From: Mycolicibacterium peregrinum
Lineage (GTDB): Bacteria; Actinomycetota; Actinomycetes; Mycobacteriales; Mycobacteriaceae
DNA: 63,548 nucleotides
Assembly: GCF_001665625.1 (NCBI RefSeq)
Contig: NZ_LZSY01000016.1
Span: 1-63,548, forward strand
Direction of reading: 5' to 3'
A program made the position numbers and the translations under genes. Shown here one piece after another: positions 27,798-37,772 of the stretch. The notes below the pieces were generated by a model, which was not told the origin of the DNA, did not search any database, and worked only from the letters and a program-made list of their open reading frames with translations. Position 1 is the first letter of the stretch; every line of letters begins with the position of its first letter.

Positions 27798-27803
27798 ACA
27801 CTA
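27798..27803 (-). promoter_or_regulatory. Leaderless -10 element of the DUF5319 gene
   Basis: TAGTGT on the minus strand is followed by 7 nt and the GTG start. There is no ribosome site. Confidence 0.65.
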
Positions 27804-27902
27804 CGCAGCCGCACAGGTATCGCGCCAGCCGTCCTGATGCGCGGGGGGATGTGCACCCTGAGGTGCAAGGAACGGCAACATCACTGTCAATAACCGAGCC
27901 GA

Positions 27903-27908
27903 TAGAAT
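27903..27908 (+). promoter_or_regulatory. guaB2: guaB2 -10 element
   Basis: TAGAAT (TANNNT) lies 40 nt before the ATG, with GGAGG at 27936-27940 as ribosome site, giving a leader of about 34 nt. No convincing -35 was seen. Confidence 0.5.
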
Positions 27909-27918
27909 CGGGTTATAA

Positions 27919-29490
<1,572 letters not shown>

Positions 29491-29519
29491 ATCGGTGGGG
29501 CAGGAGACTAAGAACAGTC

Positions 29520-30656
29520 ATGCGCGACATGGTTGAAATCGGCATGGGCAGGACCGCCCGCCGTACCTATGAGCTCGACGACGTCACGATCGTGCCCTCG
29601 CGGCGCACCCGTTCGTCCCAGGATGTCTCGACGGCCTGGCAGCTCGATGCCTACCGCTTCGAGGTTCCGGTCATCGCACACCCGACCGACTCGCTGGTGT
29701 CGGTGGAGTTCGCGATCGAGATGGGGCGCCTCGGCGGTCTCGGCGTGCTCAACGGCGAGGGGCTGATCGGCCGGCATGCCGATGTCGAGGAGAAGATCGC
29801 GAAGGTCCTCGATGTCGCGGCGAACGCCGACGACGACTCTGCGGCGATCCGCATGCTGCAGCAGCTGCACGCCGCCCCGCTGGACCCCGACCTGCTCGGC
29901 GCGGCGGTCGCGCGCATCCGCGAAGCCGGCGTGACCACGGCGGTCCGCGTCAGCCCGCAGAACGCTCAGGCCCTGACCCCGACGCTGGTGGCCGCCGGGA
30001 TCGACCTGCTGGTCATCCAGGGCACCATCATCTCCGCCGAGCGGGTCGCGTCCGACGGCGAGCCGCTCAACCTGAAGACCTTCATCTCCGAGCTCGACGT
30101 GCCGGTGGTGGCCGGCGGCGTGCTCGACCATCGCACCGCGCTGCACCTGATGCGCACCGGCGCGGCCGGCGTGATCGTCGGCTACGGCTCCACTGCCGGG
30201 GTCACCACCAGCGACGAAGTGCTGGGCATCAGCGTGCCGATGGCCACGGCGATCGCCGACGCGGCGGCCGCCCGCCGTGAATACCTCGACGAGACCGGCG
30301 GCCGCTACGTGCACGTGCTGGCCGACGGCGACATCCACACCTCCGGTGACCTGGCCAAGGCGATCGCCTGCGGCGCCGACGCCGTCGTGCTCGGTACTCC
30401 GCTGGCAGTGGCCGACGAGGCGCAGGGCAGCGGTTGGTTCTGGCCGTCGGCGGCGGCTCACCCGTCGTTGCCGCGGGGCGCGCTGCTGCAGGTGGCGGTC
30501 GGGGAGCGGCCCAGTCTGGAGCAGGTGCTCACCGGACCGTCCGACGATCCGTTCGGCTCGTTGAACCTGGTCGGCGGTCTGCGTCGGTCGATGGCCAAGG
30601 CCGGGTACTGCGATCTCAAGGAATTCCAGAAGGTCGGCCTGACGGTCGGTTCCTGA
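29520..30656 (+). CDS. guaB3: GuaB3, IMPDH-family oxidoreductase
   Basis: A 378-residue IMPDH/GMP reductase-family barrel without CBS domains. The catalytic-Cys loop is altered: GYGSTAGVTT replaces GPGSICTT, so it cannot form the usual thioimidate. The actinobacterial GuaB3 clade is defined by this. The phosphate loop (ADGDIHTSGDLAKAIACGADAVVLGTPLA) is intact, so it binds a nucleotide. AGGAGA (29502-29507) supports ATG 29520; MVEIGM nine nt later is the alternative. Confidence 0.9.
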   Translation: MRDMVEIGMGRTARRTYELDDVTIVPSRRTRSSQDVSTAWQLDAYRFEVPVIAHPTDSLVSVEFAIEMGRLGGLGVLNGEGLIGRHADVEEKIAKVLDVAANADDDSAAIRMLQQLHAAPLDPDLLGAAVARIREAGVTTAVRVSPQNAQALTPTLVAAGIDLLVIQGTIISAERVASDGEPLNLKTFISELDVPVVAGGVLDHRTALHLMRTGAAGVIVGYGSTAGVTTSDEVLGISVPMATAIADAAAARREYLDETGGRYVHVLADGDIHTSGDLAKAIACGADAVVLGTPLAVADEAQGSGWFWPSAAAHPSLPRGALLQVAVGERPSLEQVLTGPSDDPFGSLNLVGGLRRSMAKAGYCDLKEFQKVGLTVGS

Positions 30657-30837
30657 TCTCGGCGGGATCCCCAGACCGGGCCCGCTGCGCCGTTTTCTGC
30701 ACCAGGGTTGTGCTCGGGCGCTGATCGCGACCCTGAGGTAGAAATCGGTAGAGGTCGCCGCCCCATGGAGAAATTCTTCTTTACAAGTTAGGGCCTCCTG
30801 TCTAGAAGTTACCTGCGGGTAGCGTCATACTGGTCAC

Positions 30838-32574
30838 ATGCAGCCTGACTATGACGTCTTGGTGATCGGTTCGGGATTCGGCGGCAGCGTCAGCGCGCTG
30901 CGCCTCACCGAGAAGGGCTATCGGGTCGGAGTACTCGAAGCCGGCCGGCGGTTCACCGACGCCGACTTCGCCAAGACCTCGTGGGATCTGCGCAAGTTCC
31001 TCTGGGCGCCGCAGCTGGGCATGTATGGCATCCAGCGCATCCATCTGCTGCGCAACGTCATGATCCTGGCCGGCGCCGGTGTCGGCGGTGGATCCCTCAA
31101 TTACGCCAACACCCTGTACGTGCCGCCGGACCCGTTCTTCAACGACCCGCAGTGGAAGGACATCACCGACTGGCGCGCCGAGTTGATGCCGCACTACGAC
31201 CAGGCTCAGCGGATGCTCGGGGTCGTGAAGAACCCGACCTTCACCGACGCGGACCGCATCGTCAAAGAGGTCGCCGACGACATGGGTTGCGGGGATACGT
31301 TCGTCGCCACACCGGTTGGCGTGTTCTTCGGTCCCGACGGTGAGATGACCCCCGGCAAGACCGTGCCGGATCCCTTCTTCGGCGGAGTCGGCCCGGCCCG
31401 CACCGGGTGTATCGAGTGTGGCGAGTGCATGACCGGTTGCCGTCACGGCGCCAAGAACACGCTCGTCAAGAATTACCTTGGCCTGGCGGAATCGGCCGGC
31501 GCGCAAGTACATCCGTTGACCACCGTGACGAGTTTCGAGCAGCGTGCCGACGGTGTCTGGGAGGTCACCACCGTGCGGACCGGCAGCAAGCTGCGTCGTC
31601 ACCGCAAGACTTTCACTGCGAATCATCTGATCTTGGCGGCCGGGACGTACAACACCCAGAAGCTGCTGTTCAAGATGCGGGACACCGGCAAGCTGAACAA
31701 GCTCTCCGACAAGCTGGGCGTGCTGACCCGGACCAACTCCGAGTCCATCGTGGGGGCGCAGACCCTCACGGTGACACCCGGCATGGATCTCACCCATGGC
31801 GTGGCGATCACCTCATCGGTGCATCCCACCTCCGACACCCATGTGGAACCGGTGCGCTACGGCAAGGGTTCCAACGCGATGGGCCTGCTGCAGACGCTGA
31901 TGACCGACGGCACCGGGCCGAAGGGCACCGACGTTCCTCGTTGGCGGCAGTTCCTCGATCAGGCCCGCGAGGATCCGGGCAAGCTGGTCCGGCTCCTCAA
32001 CCCGCAGCGGTGGAGCGAGCGCACGGTGATCGCGCTGGTGATGCAGCACCTGGACAACTCGATCACCACCTTCACCAAGCGTGGGCCCGGGGGCAAGCGG
32101 GTGATGACGTCCAAACAGGGCCACGGTGAACCGAATCCGACGTGGATCCCGGTGGGCAACGAGTTCACCAGGCGGATGGCGGAGAAGGTCGACGGCGTCG
32201 CGGGTGGCACCTGGGGCGAGCTGTTCAACATCCCGCTCACGGCGCACTTCCTCGGTGGGGCGGCGATCGGCGACAGCGCCGAGCACGGTGTCATCGACCC
32301 GTACCAGCGGGTGTACAACTACCCGACGCTCTACGTCATGGACGGCGCGGCGATATCGGCGAACCTCGGCGTGAACCCGTCGCTTTCGATCACCGCGCAG
32401 GCCGAACGCGCGGCGTCGCTCTGGCCGAACAAGGGCCAGAACGACGAGCGTCCGGCTCAAGGTGAGTCCTACCGGAAGCTGGCGCCGATCGCTCCCGAGC
32501 GTCCCGTGGTGCCGGCCGAGGCTCCCGGGGGGTTGCGGCGGCTGCCGATCGAACCCGTCAACACGGGCGGTTAG
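30838..32574 (+). CDS. choD: ChoD, GMC-family oxidoreductase (cholesterol oxidase annotation)
   Basis: A 578-residue GMC flavoprotein. FAD-binding DYDVLVIGSGFGGSVSALRL starts at residue 4, GAGVGGGSLNYAN is a second FAD contact, and the C-terminal GAAISANLGVNPSLSITAQAER is the family FAD motif. An unusual C191-x2-C194-x2-C197-x3-C201 motif is inserted. Very similar to M. tuberculosis ChoD, whose true substrate is debated. CATACT lies 6 nt before the ATG and there is no ribosome site, so it may be leaderless. No signal peptide. Confidence 0.92.
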   Translation: MQPDYDVLVIGSGFGGSVSALRLTEKGYRVGVLEAGRRFTDADFAKTSWDLRKFLWAPQLGMYGIQRIHLLRNVMILAGAGVGGGSLNYANTLYVPPDPFFNDPQWKDITDWRAELMPHYDQAQRMLGVVKNPTFTDADRIVKEVADDMGCGDTFVATPVGVFFGPDGEMTPGKTVPDPFFGGVGPARTGCIECGECMTGCRHGAKNTLVKNYLGLAESAGAQVHPLTTVTSFEQRADGVWEVTTVRTGSKLRRHRKTFTANHLILAAGTYNTQKLLFKMRDTGKLNKLSDKLGVLTRTNSESIVGAQTLTVTPGMDLTHGVAITSSVHPTSDTHVEPVRYGKGSNAMGLLQTLMTDGTGPKGTDVPRWRQFLDQAREDPGKLVRLLNPQRWSERTVIALVMQHLDNSITTFTKRGPGGKRVMTSKQGHGEPNPTWIPVGNEFTRRMAEKVDGVAGGTWGELFNIPLTAHFLGGAAIGDSAEHGVIDPYQRVYNYPTLYVMDGAAISANLGVNPSLSITAQAERAASLWPNKGQNDERPAQGESYRKLAPIAPERPVVPAEAPGGLRRLPIEPVNTGG

Positions 32575-32600
32575 CCCCCGCCGCATTCCGGGTACCTAAC

Positions 32601-32628
32601 CCTCGCCGGGCGGCACCGTCCGGCGAGG
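32601..32628 (+). terminator. Hairpin between choD and phoU
   Basis: CCTCGCCGG (32601-32609) pairs perfectly with CCGGCGAGG (32620-32628). The right arm contains part of the phoU ribosome site (GAGGAAGGG, 32625-32633). It may end choD transcripts or mask phoU translation. Confidence 0.55.
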
Positions 32629-32640
32629 AAGGGTGTGGCG

Positions 32641-33300
32641 ATGCGAAAGGCATTTCACGACGAGTTGGCGGCATTGTCCGACCAACTGGCCGAGATGTGT
32701 GCACTGGCGGTCAGCGCGATGCAGCGGGCCAACGAGGCCCTGCTCGACTCCGATCTGTCCTTGGCCGAGCAGGTCATCGCCGACCACGAACACATCGCCG
32801 ACTACAACCGCCGCATCGAGGAGTCCGCATTCCGGCTGCTGGTCCTCCAGCAGCCTGTCGCCGGCGAGTTGCGCACAGTGGTCGGGTCGATGCACATCGC
32901 CGCCGATATCGACCGGATGGGCGCGCTCGCTGTCCATGTCGCCGACATCTCCCGGTTGCGTCACCCCGATTGCGCCCTGCCTGACGAAGTGCGCGCGAGT
33001 TTCACCGACATGGGATCGCAAGCCGTCCGGTTGGCGCAGACCGCGCAAGAGGTGCTGGTGTCGCGGGATCCGGACGCCGCCGCGCGACTGCGCGACGAAG
33101 ACGACGGCGTCGACGCCGAGCACCGCCACCTGTTCACCCTGCTGCTGGACCGTCAGTGGGAGGACGGGGTGTGCTCGGCTGTCGACGTCGCACTGCTGGG
33201 CCGCTACTACGAGCGGTATGCCGACCACGCCGTCGAGATCGGCAAGCGGGTGATCTTCGAGGCCACGGGTGGACGGCCCGTGCACAAGAAATTGGCCTGA
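32641..33300 (+). CDS. phoU: PhoU-family phosphate-signalling protein (PhoY type)
   Basis: A 219-residue PhoU homologue made of two three-helix bundles. Conserved elements are [16 protein letters not shown] (E/D-rich metal site, first repeat) and [22 protein letters not shown] (second repeat). PhoU proteins link the Pst transporter to the SenX3/PhoR kinase to repress the phosphate regulon. No pst genes are nearby. ATG 32641 follows GAGGAAGGG (7 nt). I recall a phoY gene at this position in M. smegmatis. Confidence 0.92.
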   Translation: MRKAFHDELAALSDQLAEMCALAVSAMQRANEALLDSDLSLAEQVIADHEHIADYNRRIEESAFRLLVLQQPVAGELRTVVGSMHIAADIDRMGALAVHVADISRLRHPDCALPDEVRASFTDMGSQAVRLAQTAQEVLVSRDPDAAARLRDEDDGVDAEHRHLFTLLLDRQWEDGVCSAVDVALLGRYYERYADHAVEIGKRVIFEATGGRPVHKKLA

Positions 33301-33305
33301 GCCGG

Positions 33306-33917
33306 TTACCGCCCGTCCGGGCTGGATTCCAGCAGCGCGGTGAACAAGCGGGTGAGGGTGTCGATGTCGATCGTTCCCGGCTGCAGCACCTCCTCGGTGG
33401 CGATCCCCGAGATGATGGTGACCACCAGCTGCGCGAGTGCCGACAGTTGCTTGCCGGGCAGTGACGTCCCGGCCTGTTCGACGATGCGCAAGGCTTGATC
33501 GGCGGCTGTCCGGCGGCGGGCCACCAGGCGTTCGCGCAGCTCGGGATCGCGCACTGCGCGCAGCCAGTACTCGATCAGGACGATCTGGTATTCGGTCTGG
33601 TCGTGGATCGAGTCCAGCGTTGCGCGACTCAGCGCCGCGGCGATCGCGGCGGTGTCGCCCTGCCCGCTGTCGAGGGCGGTCGCGATGAGTGCGCCGCGGC
33701 TCTCGAACTGCCGGTCCAACAGCGCCAGGAACAGCTCGTCCTTGGATTCGAAGTTGGAGTACACCGCTCCCTTGGTGAAGCCCGCGGCCTGACCGATGGC
33801 GTCGATGGTGGCGCCGGCGAAGCCTTCTGCGGCGAAAACCGTCAGCGCGGCATCCAGAATCCGGTCGCGCACCTCGTCGCGGGTCGGGCGCGTACGTGCC
33901 GGTTTGACAGCAGTCAT
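33306..33917 (-). CDS. TetR regulator of the YhgE locus
   Basis: A 203-residue TetR repressor. The helix-turn-helix is ATIDAIGQAAGFTKGAVYSNFESKDEL (~32-60) and the C-terminal domain is all-helical. The start at 33917 has TATTGT 7 nt upstream on the minus strand (leaderless). Its -10 is inside a 35-bp dyad, implying autorepression together with the divergent degenerate-ATPase/YhgE genes. Confidence 0.9.
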   Translation of the reverse strand: MTAVKPARTRPTRDEVRDRILDAALTVFAAEGFAGATIDAIGQAAGFTKGAVYSNFESKDELFLALLDRQFESRGALIATALDSGQGDTAAIAAALSRATLDSIHDQTEYQIVLIEYWLRAVRDPELRERLVARRRTAADQALRIVEQAGTSLPGKQLSALAQLVVTIISGIATEEVLQPGTIDIDTLTRLFTALLESSPDGR

Positions 33918-33924
33918 GACCAAC

Positions 33925-33962
33925 ACAATACTCGCTAGTATCGAATGGATACCAGTGAGTAT
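33925..33962. promoter_or_regulatory. TetR dyad operator overlapping a leaderless promoter
   Basis: ATACTCGCTAGTATC (33928-33942) and GATACCAGTGAGTAT (33948-33962) match as inverted repeats at 13 of 15 positions. Each arm is itself a short dyad (ATACT-N4-AGTAT in the left arm), suggesting two bound dimers. The TATTGT -10 of the TetR gene (33925-33930, minus) overlaps it. Confidence 0.82.
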
Positions 33963-33975
33963 CGAAAGGTCGGAG

Positions 33976-34737
33976 ATGGAAGACAGGGACGACGCCGGGG
34001 ACACCTCGGAGACCGAGGCGTGCGAAGCGTCCGAAGCGGCGTCCGAGGTGGACGACGCCCAGGAAGACGCTGAGGACACGCAAGGCGCGCCTCAGATCAC
34101 CACGGTGGGACTCGGGGTCGATGGCGAGCACGGCCCGCTGTTCTCCGACATCGACCTGGAGCTCACCCCGGGATTCCACGCCATCCAGATGCCCGGGGGA
34201 TGGGGCCAGACTGCGCTGCTGCTGACGCTGGCCGGCCGCCTTGCACCCACCCACGGCACCGTCACCGTCTGCGGCGAGTCCCGGCCCCGCGACATCCGCC
34301 GACATTGCGCGATCGCGGCGTTCGCCGACATCGACGAACTCGAGGACTCGGTCACCGTCCAGACGGTGCTCGCCGAGCAGCGCCGCTGGCTGGCCCCGTG
34401 GTACCGGCGGGTGCCGGCGCAAGCCGGCGAGTCCGCACTACGCGAGGTCTTCGGCGACCTGACGCCGCCCGCGCCGGAAACGTACATCAGCGAACTGTCC
34501 GACCTCGACCTGTTCCTGCTGAAGGTCACCCTGGCGCTGTTCTCGAATCGCCCCATCCTCGTGGTCGGTGACCTCGAACAGGTCCGGGACAACTGCCGGC
34601 GCGCAATCGCGGTCGAGCGGCTCGGCGCCATCGCCACCCAGCGCAGTGTCGTTGTCGGAGTGACCAATCCGCTCGGCCATGAAGCTCCTGACCACGACCT
34701 GCACGATCACCGCATCCTTACCGGAAAGAACTCGTGA
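33976..34737 (+). CDS. Degenerate ABC-type ATPase
   Basis: A 253-residue protein. An acidic, disordered N-terminus (~1-45) precedes an ABC ATP-binding fold. The Walker A site reads PGGWGQTALLL, with Gln in place of the essential Lys. The signature LSGGQ is replaced by ISELSDLDLF, and Walker B is altered (ILVVGDLEQ). The fold is still readable (TLAGRLAPTHGTVTVCGESRP). It is probably unable to hydrolyse ATP and may be a structural or sensor subunit. Its stop overlaps the YhgE gene start region, indicating coupling. Confidence 0.75.
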   Translation: MEDRDDAGDTSETEACEASEAASEVDDAQEDAEDTQGAPQITTVGLGVDGEHGPLFSDIDLELTPGFHAIQMPGGWGQTALLLTLAGRLAPTHGTVTVCGESRPRDIRRHCAIAAFADIDELEDSVTVQTVLAEQRRWLAPWYRRVPAQAGESALREVFGDLTPPAPETYISELSDLDLFLLKVTLALFSNRPILVVGDLEQVRDNCRRAIAVERLGAIATQRSVVVGVTNPLGHEAPDHDLHDHRILTGKNS

Positions 34738-36794
34738 TGCTGAATCGCCTTCGCGCAAGCGGCTCATCTCGGCTGAATGATCTTCGCGCAAGCGGCTCAT
34801 CTCGGCTGAAGGATCTTCGCGCAAGCGGCTCATCCCCGATAGCCGGTCTCGCCTTCGGCTCGGAAATCAAACGCTTCGGCCGCAGCCGGATGACGCGGGC
34901 TGCGATCGTGGTGCTGATGTTGCTACCGCTCGTCTACGGTGCCCTGTATCTCTGGGCCTACTGGGACCCGTTCGGTCAGGTCGACAAAATGCCGGTGGCA
35001 CTGGTCAATTCGGACCGGGGTGCCGTGGTGTCGGGACAGCACGTCAATGTCGGCGCTGAGATCGCCAAGAGCCTGACCGACGATGCCAGCCTGAACTGGC
35101 ATGTACTGGATGAGGAAGAGGCCCGCAAGGGCGTCGACCACGGCACGTACTACTTCATGCTCGAGCTGCCACCGGATTTCAGTGAGGCGATCGCGTCGCC
35201 GCTGACCGGCCAGCCCAAGCAGGCCAACCTGAACGCGGTGTACAACGACGCCAACAACTACATTTCATCGAACATCGGCCGCACCGCCATCGACCAGGTG
35301 CTCAATGCGGTGTCGACGCGGATCTCCGGCCAGGCGGTCAACCAGGTGCTCTCTGTGGTGGTCAGCTCGGGTGCCGGGATCAAGCAGGCTGCCGACGGTG
35401 CGGCCCAACTCGCTGACGGCGCAGTGAAAGTCGATGACGGCGCCGGCCAGTTGGCCACCGGTCTGCACACTGCCCGGTCCGGTTCGGCGCAGCTCGCCAC
35501 CGGCGCCAAGCAGCTCTCCGATGGGATCAACAAGGCCACCGATCCGCTGGTGGCGGTGAGCTCGGCGCTGTCGAAGATCGGTGGTGACACGCAGAAACTG
35601 GAAGACGGCACAATTGCCCTGCGGCAGGCCAATGACCAGATCGGTGCCATCACCGGGGCACAGGACTCCGCCGCGACGGCGTTGACCTCGGTGATCGACC
35701 AGCTGTCGGCCAGCTCGGATCCGATCGCCAACAACGCCGCCGGAACTCTGCGCGGCGTCCAGGGCGACCTTCGGGCCCACCAGTTCACTCCGCAGATCCG
35801 CCAGCAGCTCACCGACGCCGAGAACGCGGCGATCTCGATGACCTCGTCGCTGCGCAACCCCGGCAGCCCGTTGAACTCCGCGCTCGATCAGGTGGGCAGC
35901 AAGAACCAGGAACTCAGTGCGAAACTCAATGAGTTGCGCGGAGGAGCTCAGCAGCTGGCCTCTGGCAATGCCGAATTGGCCAGTGGGATCGCCAAACTCG
36001 ACACGGGGGCCGGGCAGCTGAAGTCCGGCACCACGCAGCTGCGAAGCGGATCGGCCGAGTTGGCCACCAAGCTCGCCGACGGTGCCGGTCAGGTACCGGA
36101 TTGGACGCCTGCGCAGAAGGACGCGATCGCCGACACCATCGGTGGCCCGGTTCACCTGCAGAACTCGGCGGAGAACTCCGCGCCCAACTTCGGCACCGGG
36201 ATGGCACCGTTCTTCATCACACTCGCCCTGTTCTTCGGCGCGCTGGTGCTGTGGATGGTGTTGCGCCCGTTGCAGAACCGCCCGATAGCCGCGGAGGTGC
36301 TGGCGATCCGGGTGGTGCTCGCCAGCTACCTGCCCGCGGCGTTCATCGGGGTGTTCCAGGCGATCATCCTGTACTGCGTAGTGCGGTTCGCGCTCGGCAT
36401 GCAGGTGGTGCATCCGGTCGCGATGCTGGGCTTCATGATCCTCGTGTCATGCGCGTTCGTCGCCGCGACGCAAGCGGTCAACGCCCTCGTCGGCCCCGCG
36501 GTCGGACGCGTGCTGTTGATGGCGCTGCTGATGCTCCAGTTGGTCAGCGCCGGCGGGATGTATCCGGTGGAGACGACGTCCCGGCCGTTCCAGGTATTCC
36601 ATGCCTACGATCCGATGACGTACGGCGTCAACGGATTACGCCAGCTCATCCTGGGCGGTATCGATCACCGGCTGTGGCAGGCGATCATCACACTGCTGGT
36701 GATCTGGGCGGGTGCCCTGACCATTTCGGCATTGTCGGCCCGGCGCAACCGCCTGTGGAACATGACCAGGCTGATGCCCGCGATCAAGATGTGA
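34737..36794 (+). CDS. YhgE/Pip-type membrane protein
   Basis: A 685-residue protein of the YhgE/Pip family. The N-terminus is three copies of an 11-residue repeat (LRASGSSRLND type), then one TM (~54-75). A large extracytoplasmic domain (~80-480) follows, with heptad-like QLADGAVKV/QLATG/QLSDGI repeats, then about five C-terminal TM helices similar to ABC-2 permeases. Such proteins export or translocate substrates, often with an ATPase; here the linked ATPase is degenerate. Start ATG 34737 has GGAAAGAA 6 nt upstream; GTG 34734 is possible. Confidence 0.85.
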   Translation: MLNRLRASGSSRLNDLRASGSSRLKDLRASGSSPIAGLAFGSEIKRFGRSRMTRAAIVVLMLLPLVYGALYLWAYWDPFGQVDKMPVALVNSDRGAVVSGQHVNVGAEIAKSLTDDASLNWHVLDEEEARKGVDHGTYYFMLELPPDFSEAIASPLTGQPKQANLNAVYNDANNYISSNIGRTAIDQVLNAVSTRISGQAVNQVLSVVVSSGAGIKQAADGAAQLADGAVKVDDGAGQLATGLHTARSGSAQLATGAKQLSDGINKATDPLVAVSSALSKIGGDTQKLEDGTIALRQANDQIGAITGAQDSAATALTSVIDQLSASSDPIANNAAGTLRGVQGDLRAHQFTPQIRQQLTDAENAAISMTSSLRNPGSPLNSALDQVGSKNQELSAKLNELRGGAQQLASGNAELASGIAKLDTGAGQLKSGTTQLRSGSAELATKLADGAGQVPDWTPAQKDAIADTIGGPVHLQNSAENSAPNFGTGMAPFFITLALFFGALVLWMVLRPLQNRPIAAEVLAIRVVLASYLPAAFIGVFQAIILYCVVRFALGMQVVHPVAMLGFMILVSCAFVAATQAVNALVGPAVGRVLLMALLMLQLVSAGGMYPVETTSRPFQVFHAYDPMTYGVNGLRQLILGGIDHRLWQAIITLLVIWAGALTISALSARRNRLWNMTRLMPAIKM
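34749..34840 (+). repeat. 33-bp tandem repeat inside the YhgE gene
   Basis: Three direct copies of a 33-bp unit beginning CTTCGCGCAAGCGGCTCATC start at 34749, 34782 and 34815; the third is incomplete. The first two differ at one base. They preserve frame and encode 11 residues each. Confidence 0.9.
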
Positions 36795-36795
36795 G

Positions 36796-37692
36796 TCAGA
36801 CCGCCTGCAGCAGAGCGGCATCGGCGAGGGGACGGCTGGGCTGTCCGTGGATGTCGACGGGGACATCGCCGGACAGCGTCACCCGGTGCATCACTCGGCG
36901 CTGATCGTCGTAGTCGTCGACCGCACGGTGCTGCGTGGCCCGGTTGTCCCACATCGCGACGTCACCGGGAGCCCAGCTCCAGCGAATCGTATTCTCCGGC
37001 ATGGTGATGCGTCGTTGCAGCAGCTCTAGCAGGGTGGCGGATTCATGGCTGTCCAGGCCGAGGAAGCCGCGGGTGAAGTCACCGGCCACCAGGGTGCGTT
37101 CGCCGGTTTCCGGATGCACCCGCACCACCGGGTGCTCGGTGCGGAAGTCGGGTTTCTCGAACGCGGCCCGCATCAGCTGCTGTTCCTCGCTCAGGGCAGC
37201 AACCGGTGCTGCTGCGTAGTCGAAGCGGTTGCTGTGGACGGCCCACAGGTTTTCGGTGAGGGCTTTCAGCGGTGCGGGCAGGTGATCGTAGGCGGCCGCG
37301 GTCGAGGCCCACAGGGTGGATCCACCGTAAGCGGGGAGCGTCACCGCTCGCAGGATCGAGATGGCCGGGTAGTCCGGCACGAACGTGACATCGGTATGCC
37401 AGCGGGTGGCCTTGGCGTACTCGGAGTCGAGCGGGGTGATGAGCGGGGCGTCCTCCTGCTTGAGCGCGTGGTGGCCGACGGGCTTGCCCATCAGCCGCGC
37501 GAAGGCGTGGTGCTCCTCGTCGGTGAGGTCGTGCTGGCCGCTGAAGAAGACCACCTTGTGCTCGAGGAGCGCACGTCGGATCTCGGCGACGGTGGCCGCG
37601 TCGAGATTCCCGCCCAGTTTCACCCCGTCGATACGGGCACCGATGCGGCTGCCGAGCTTTGTGACGGTGAGGGGAGTGGTGGAAGCAGTCAT
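36796..37692 (-). CDS. Fe(II)/2-oxoglutarate-dependent alkyl sulfatase (Rv3406 homologue)
   Basis: A 298-residue TauD-family dioxygenase. Iron ligands are H99, D101 (RWHTDVTF) and H255 (NRATQHRAV), and the 2-oxoglutarate Arg is near 266-270. It is very similar to M. tuberculosis Rv3406, which releases sulfate from alkyl sulfates by hydroxylation. AAGGA precedes the ATG. It is divergent from a TetR gene with an 18-bp dyad between, as for the Rv3405c/Rv3406 pair. Confidence 0.93.
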   Translation of the reverse strand: MTASTTPLTVTKLGSRIGARIDGVKLGGNLDAATVAEIRRALLEHKVVFFSGQHDLTDEEHHAFARLMGKPVGHHALKQEDAPLITPLDSEYAKATRWHTDVTFVPDYPAISILRAVTLPAYGGSTLWASTAAAYDHLPAPLKALTENLWAVHSNRFDYAAAPVAALSEEQQLMRAAFEKPDFRTEHPVVRVHPETGERTLVAGDFTRGFLGLDSHESATLLELLQRRITMPENTIRWSWAPGDVAMWDNRATQHRAVDDYDDQRRVMHRVTLSGDVPVDIHGQPSRPLADAALLQAV

Positions 37693-37720
37693 CGGTGTCC
37701 TTTTCGCTGGCGGGAACGAC

Positions 37721-37738
37721 TGTAGTCAAGTGACTACA
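37721..37738. promoter_or_regulatory. TetR operator, sulfatase side
   Basis: TGTAGTCAAGTGACTACA: perfect 8-bp arms around a 2-bp centre, in the region between the sulfatase and TetR starts. Confidence 0.85.
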
Positions 37739-37751
37739 CTTGCATGTGAGC

Positions 37752-37772
37752 TAGTGTAACCACATGACTACA
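37752..37772 (+). promoter_or_regulatory. Leaderless -10 and second operator at the TetR start
   Basis: TAGTGT (37752-37757) is 6 nt before ATG 37764. TGTAACCACATGACTACA (37755-37772) repeats the upstream operator with 6 of 8 arm positions paired and covers the start codon. Confidence 0.65.

Noticed and set aside
34749..34840. CRISPR-like repeats
   Set aside because: The units are directly adjacent with no spacers and are in frame within a gene.
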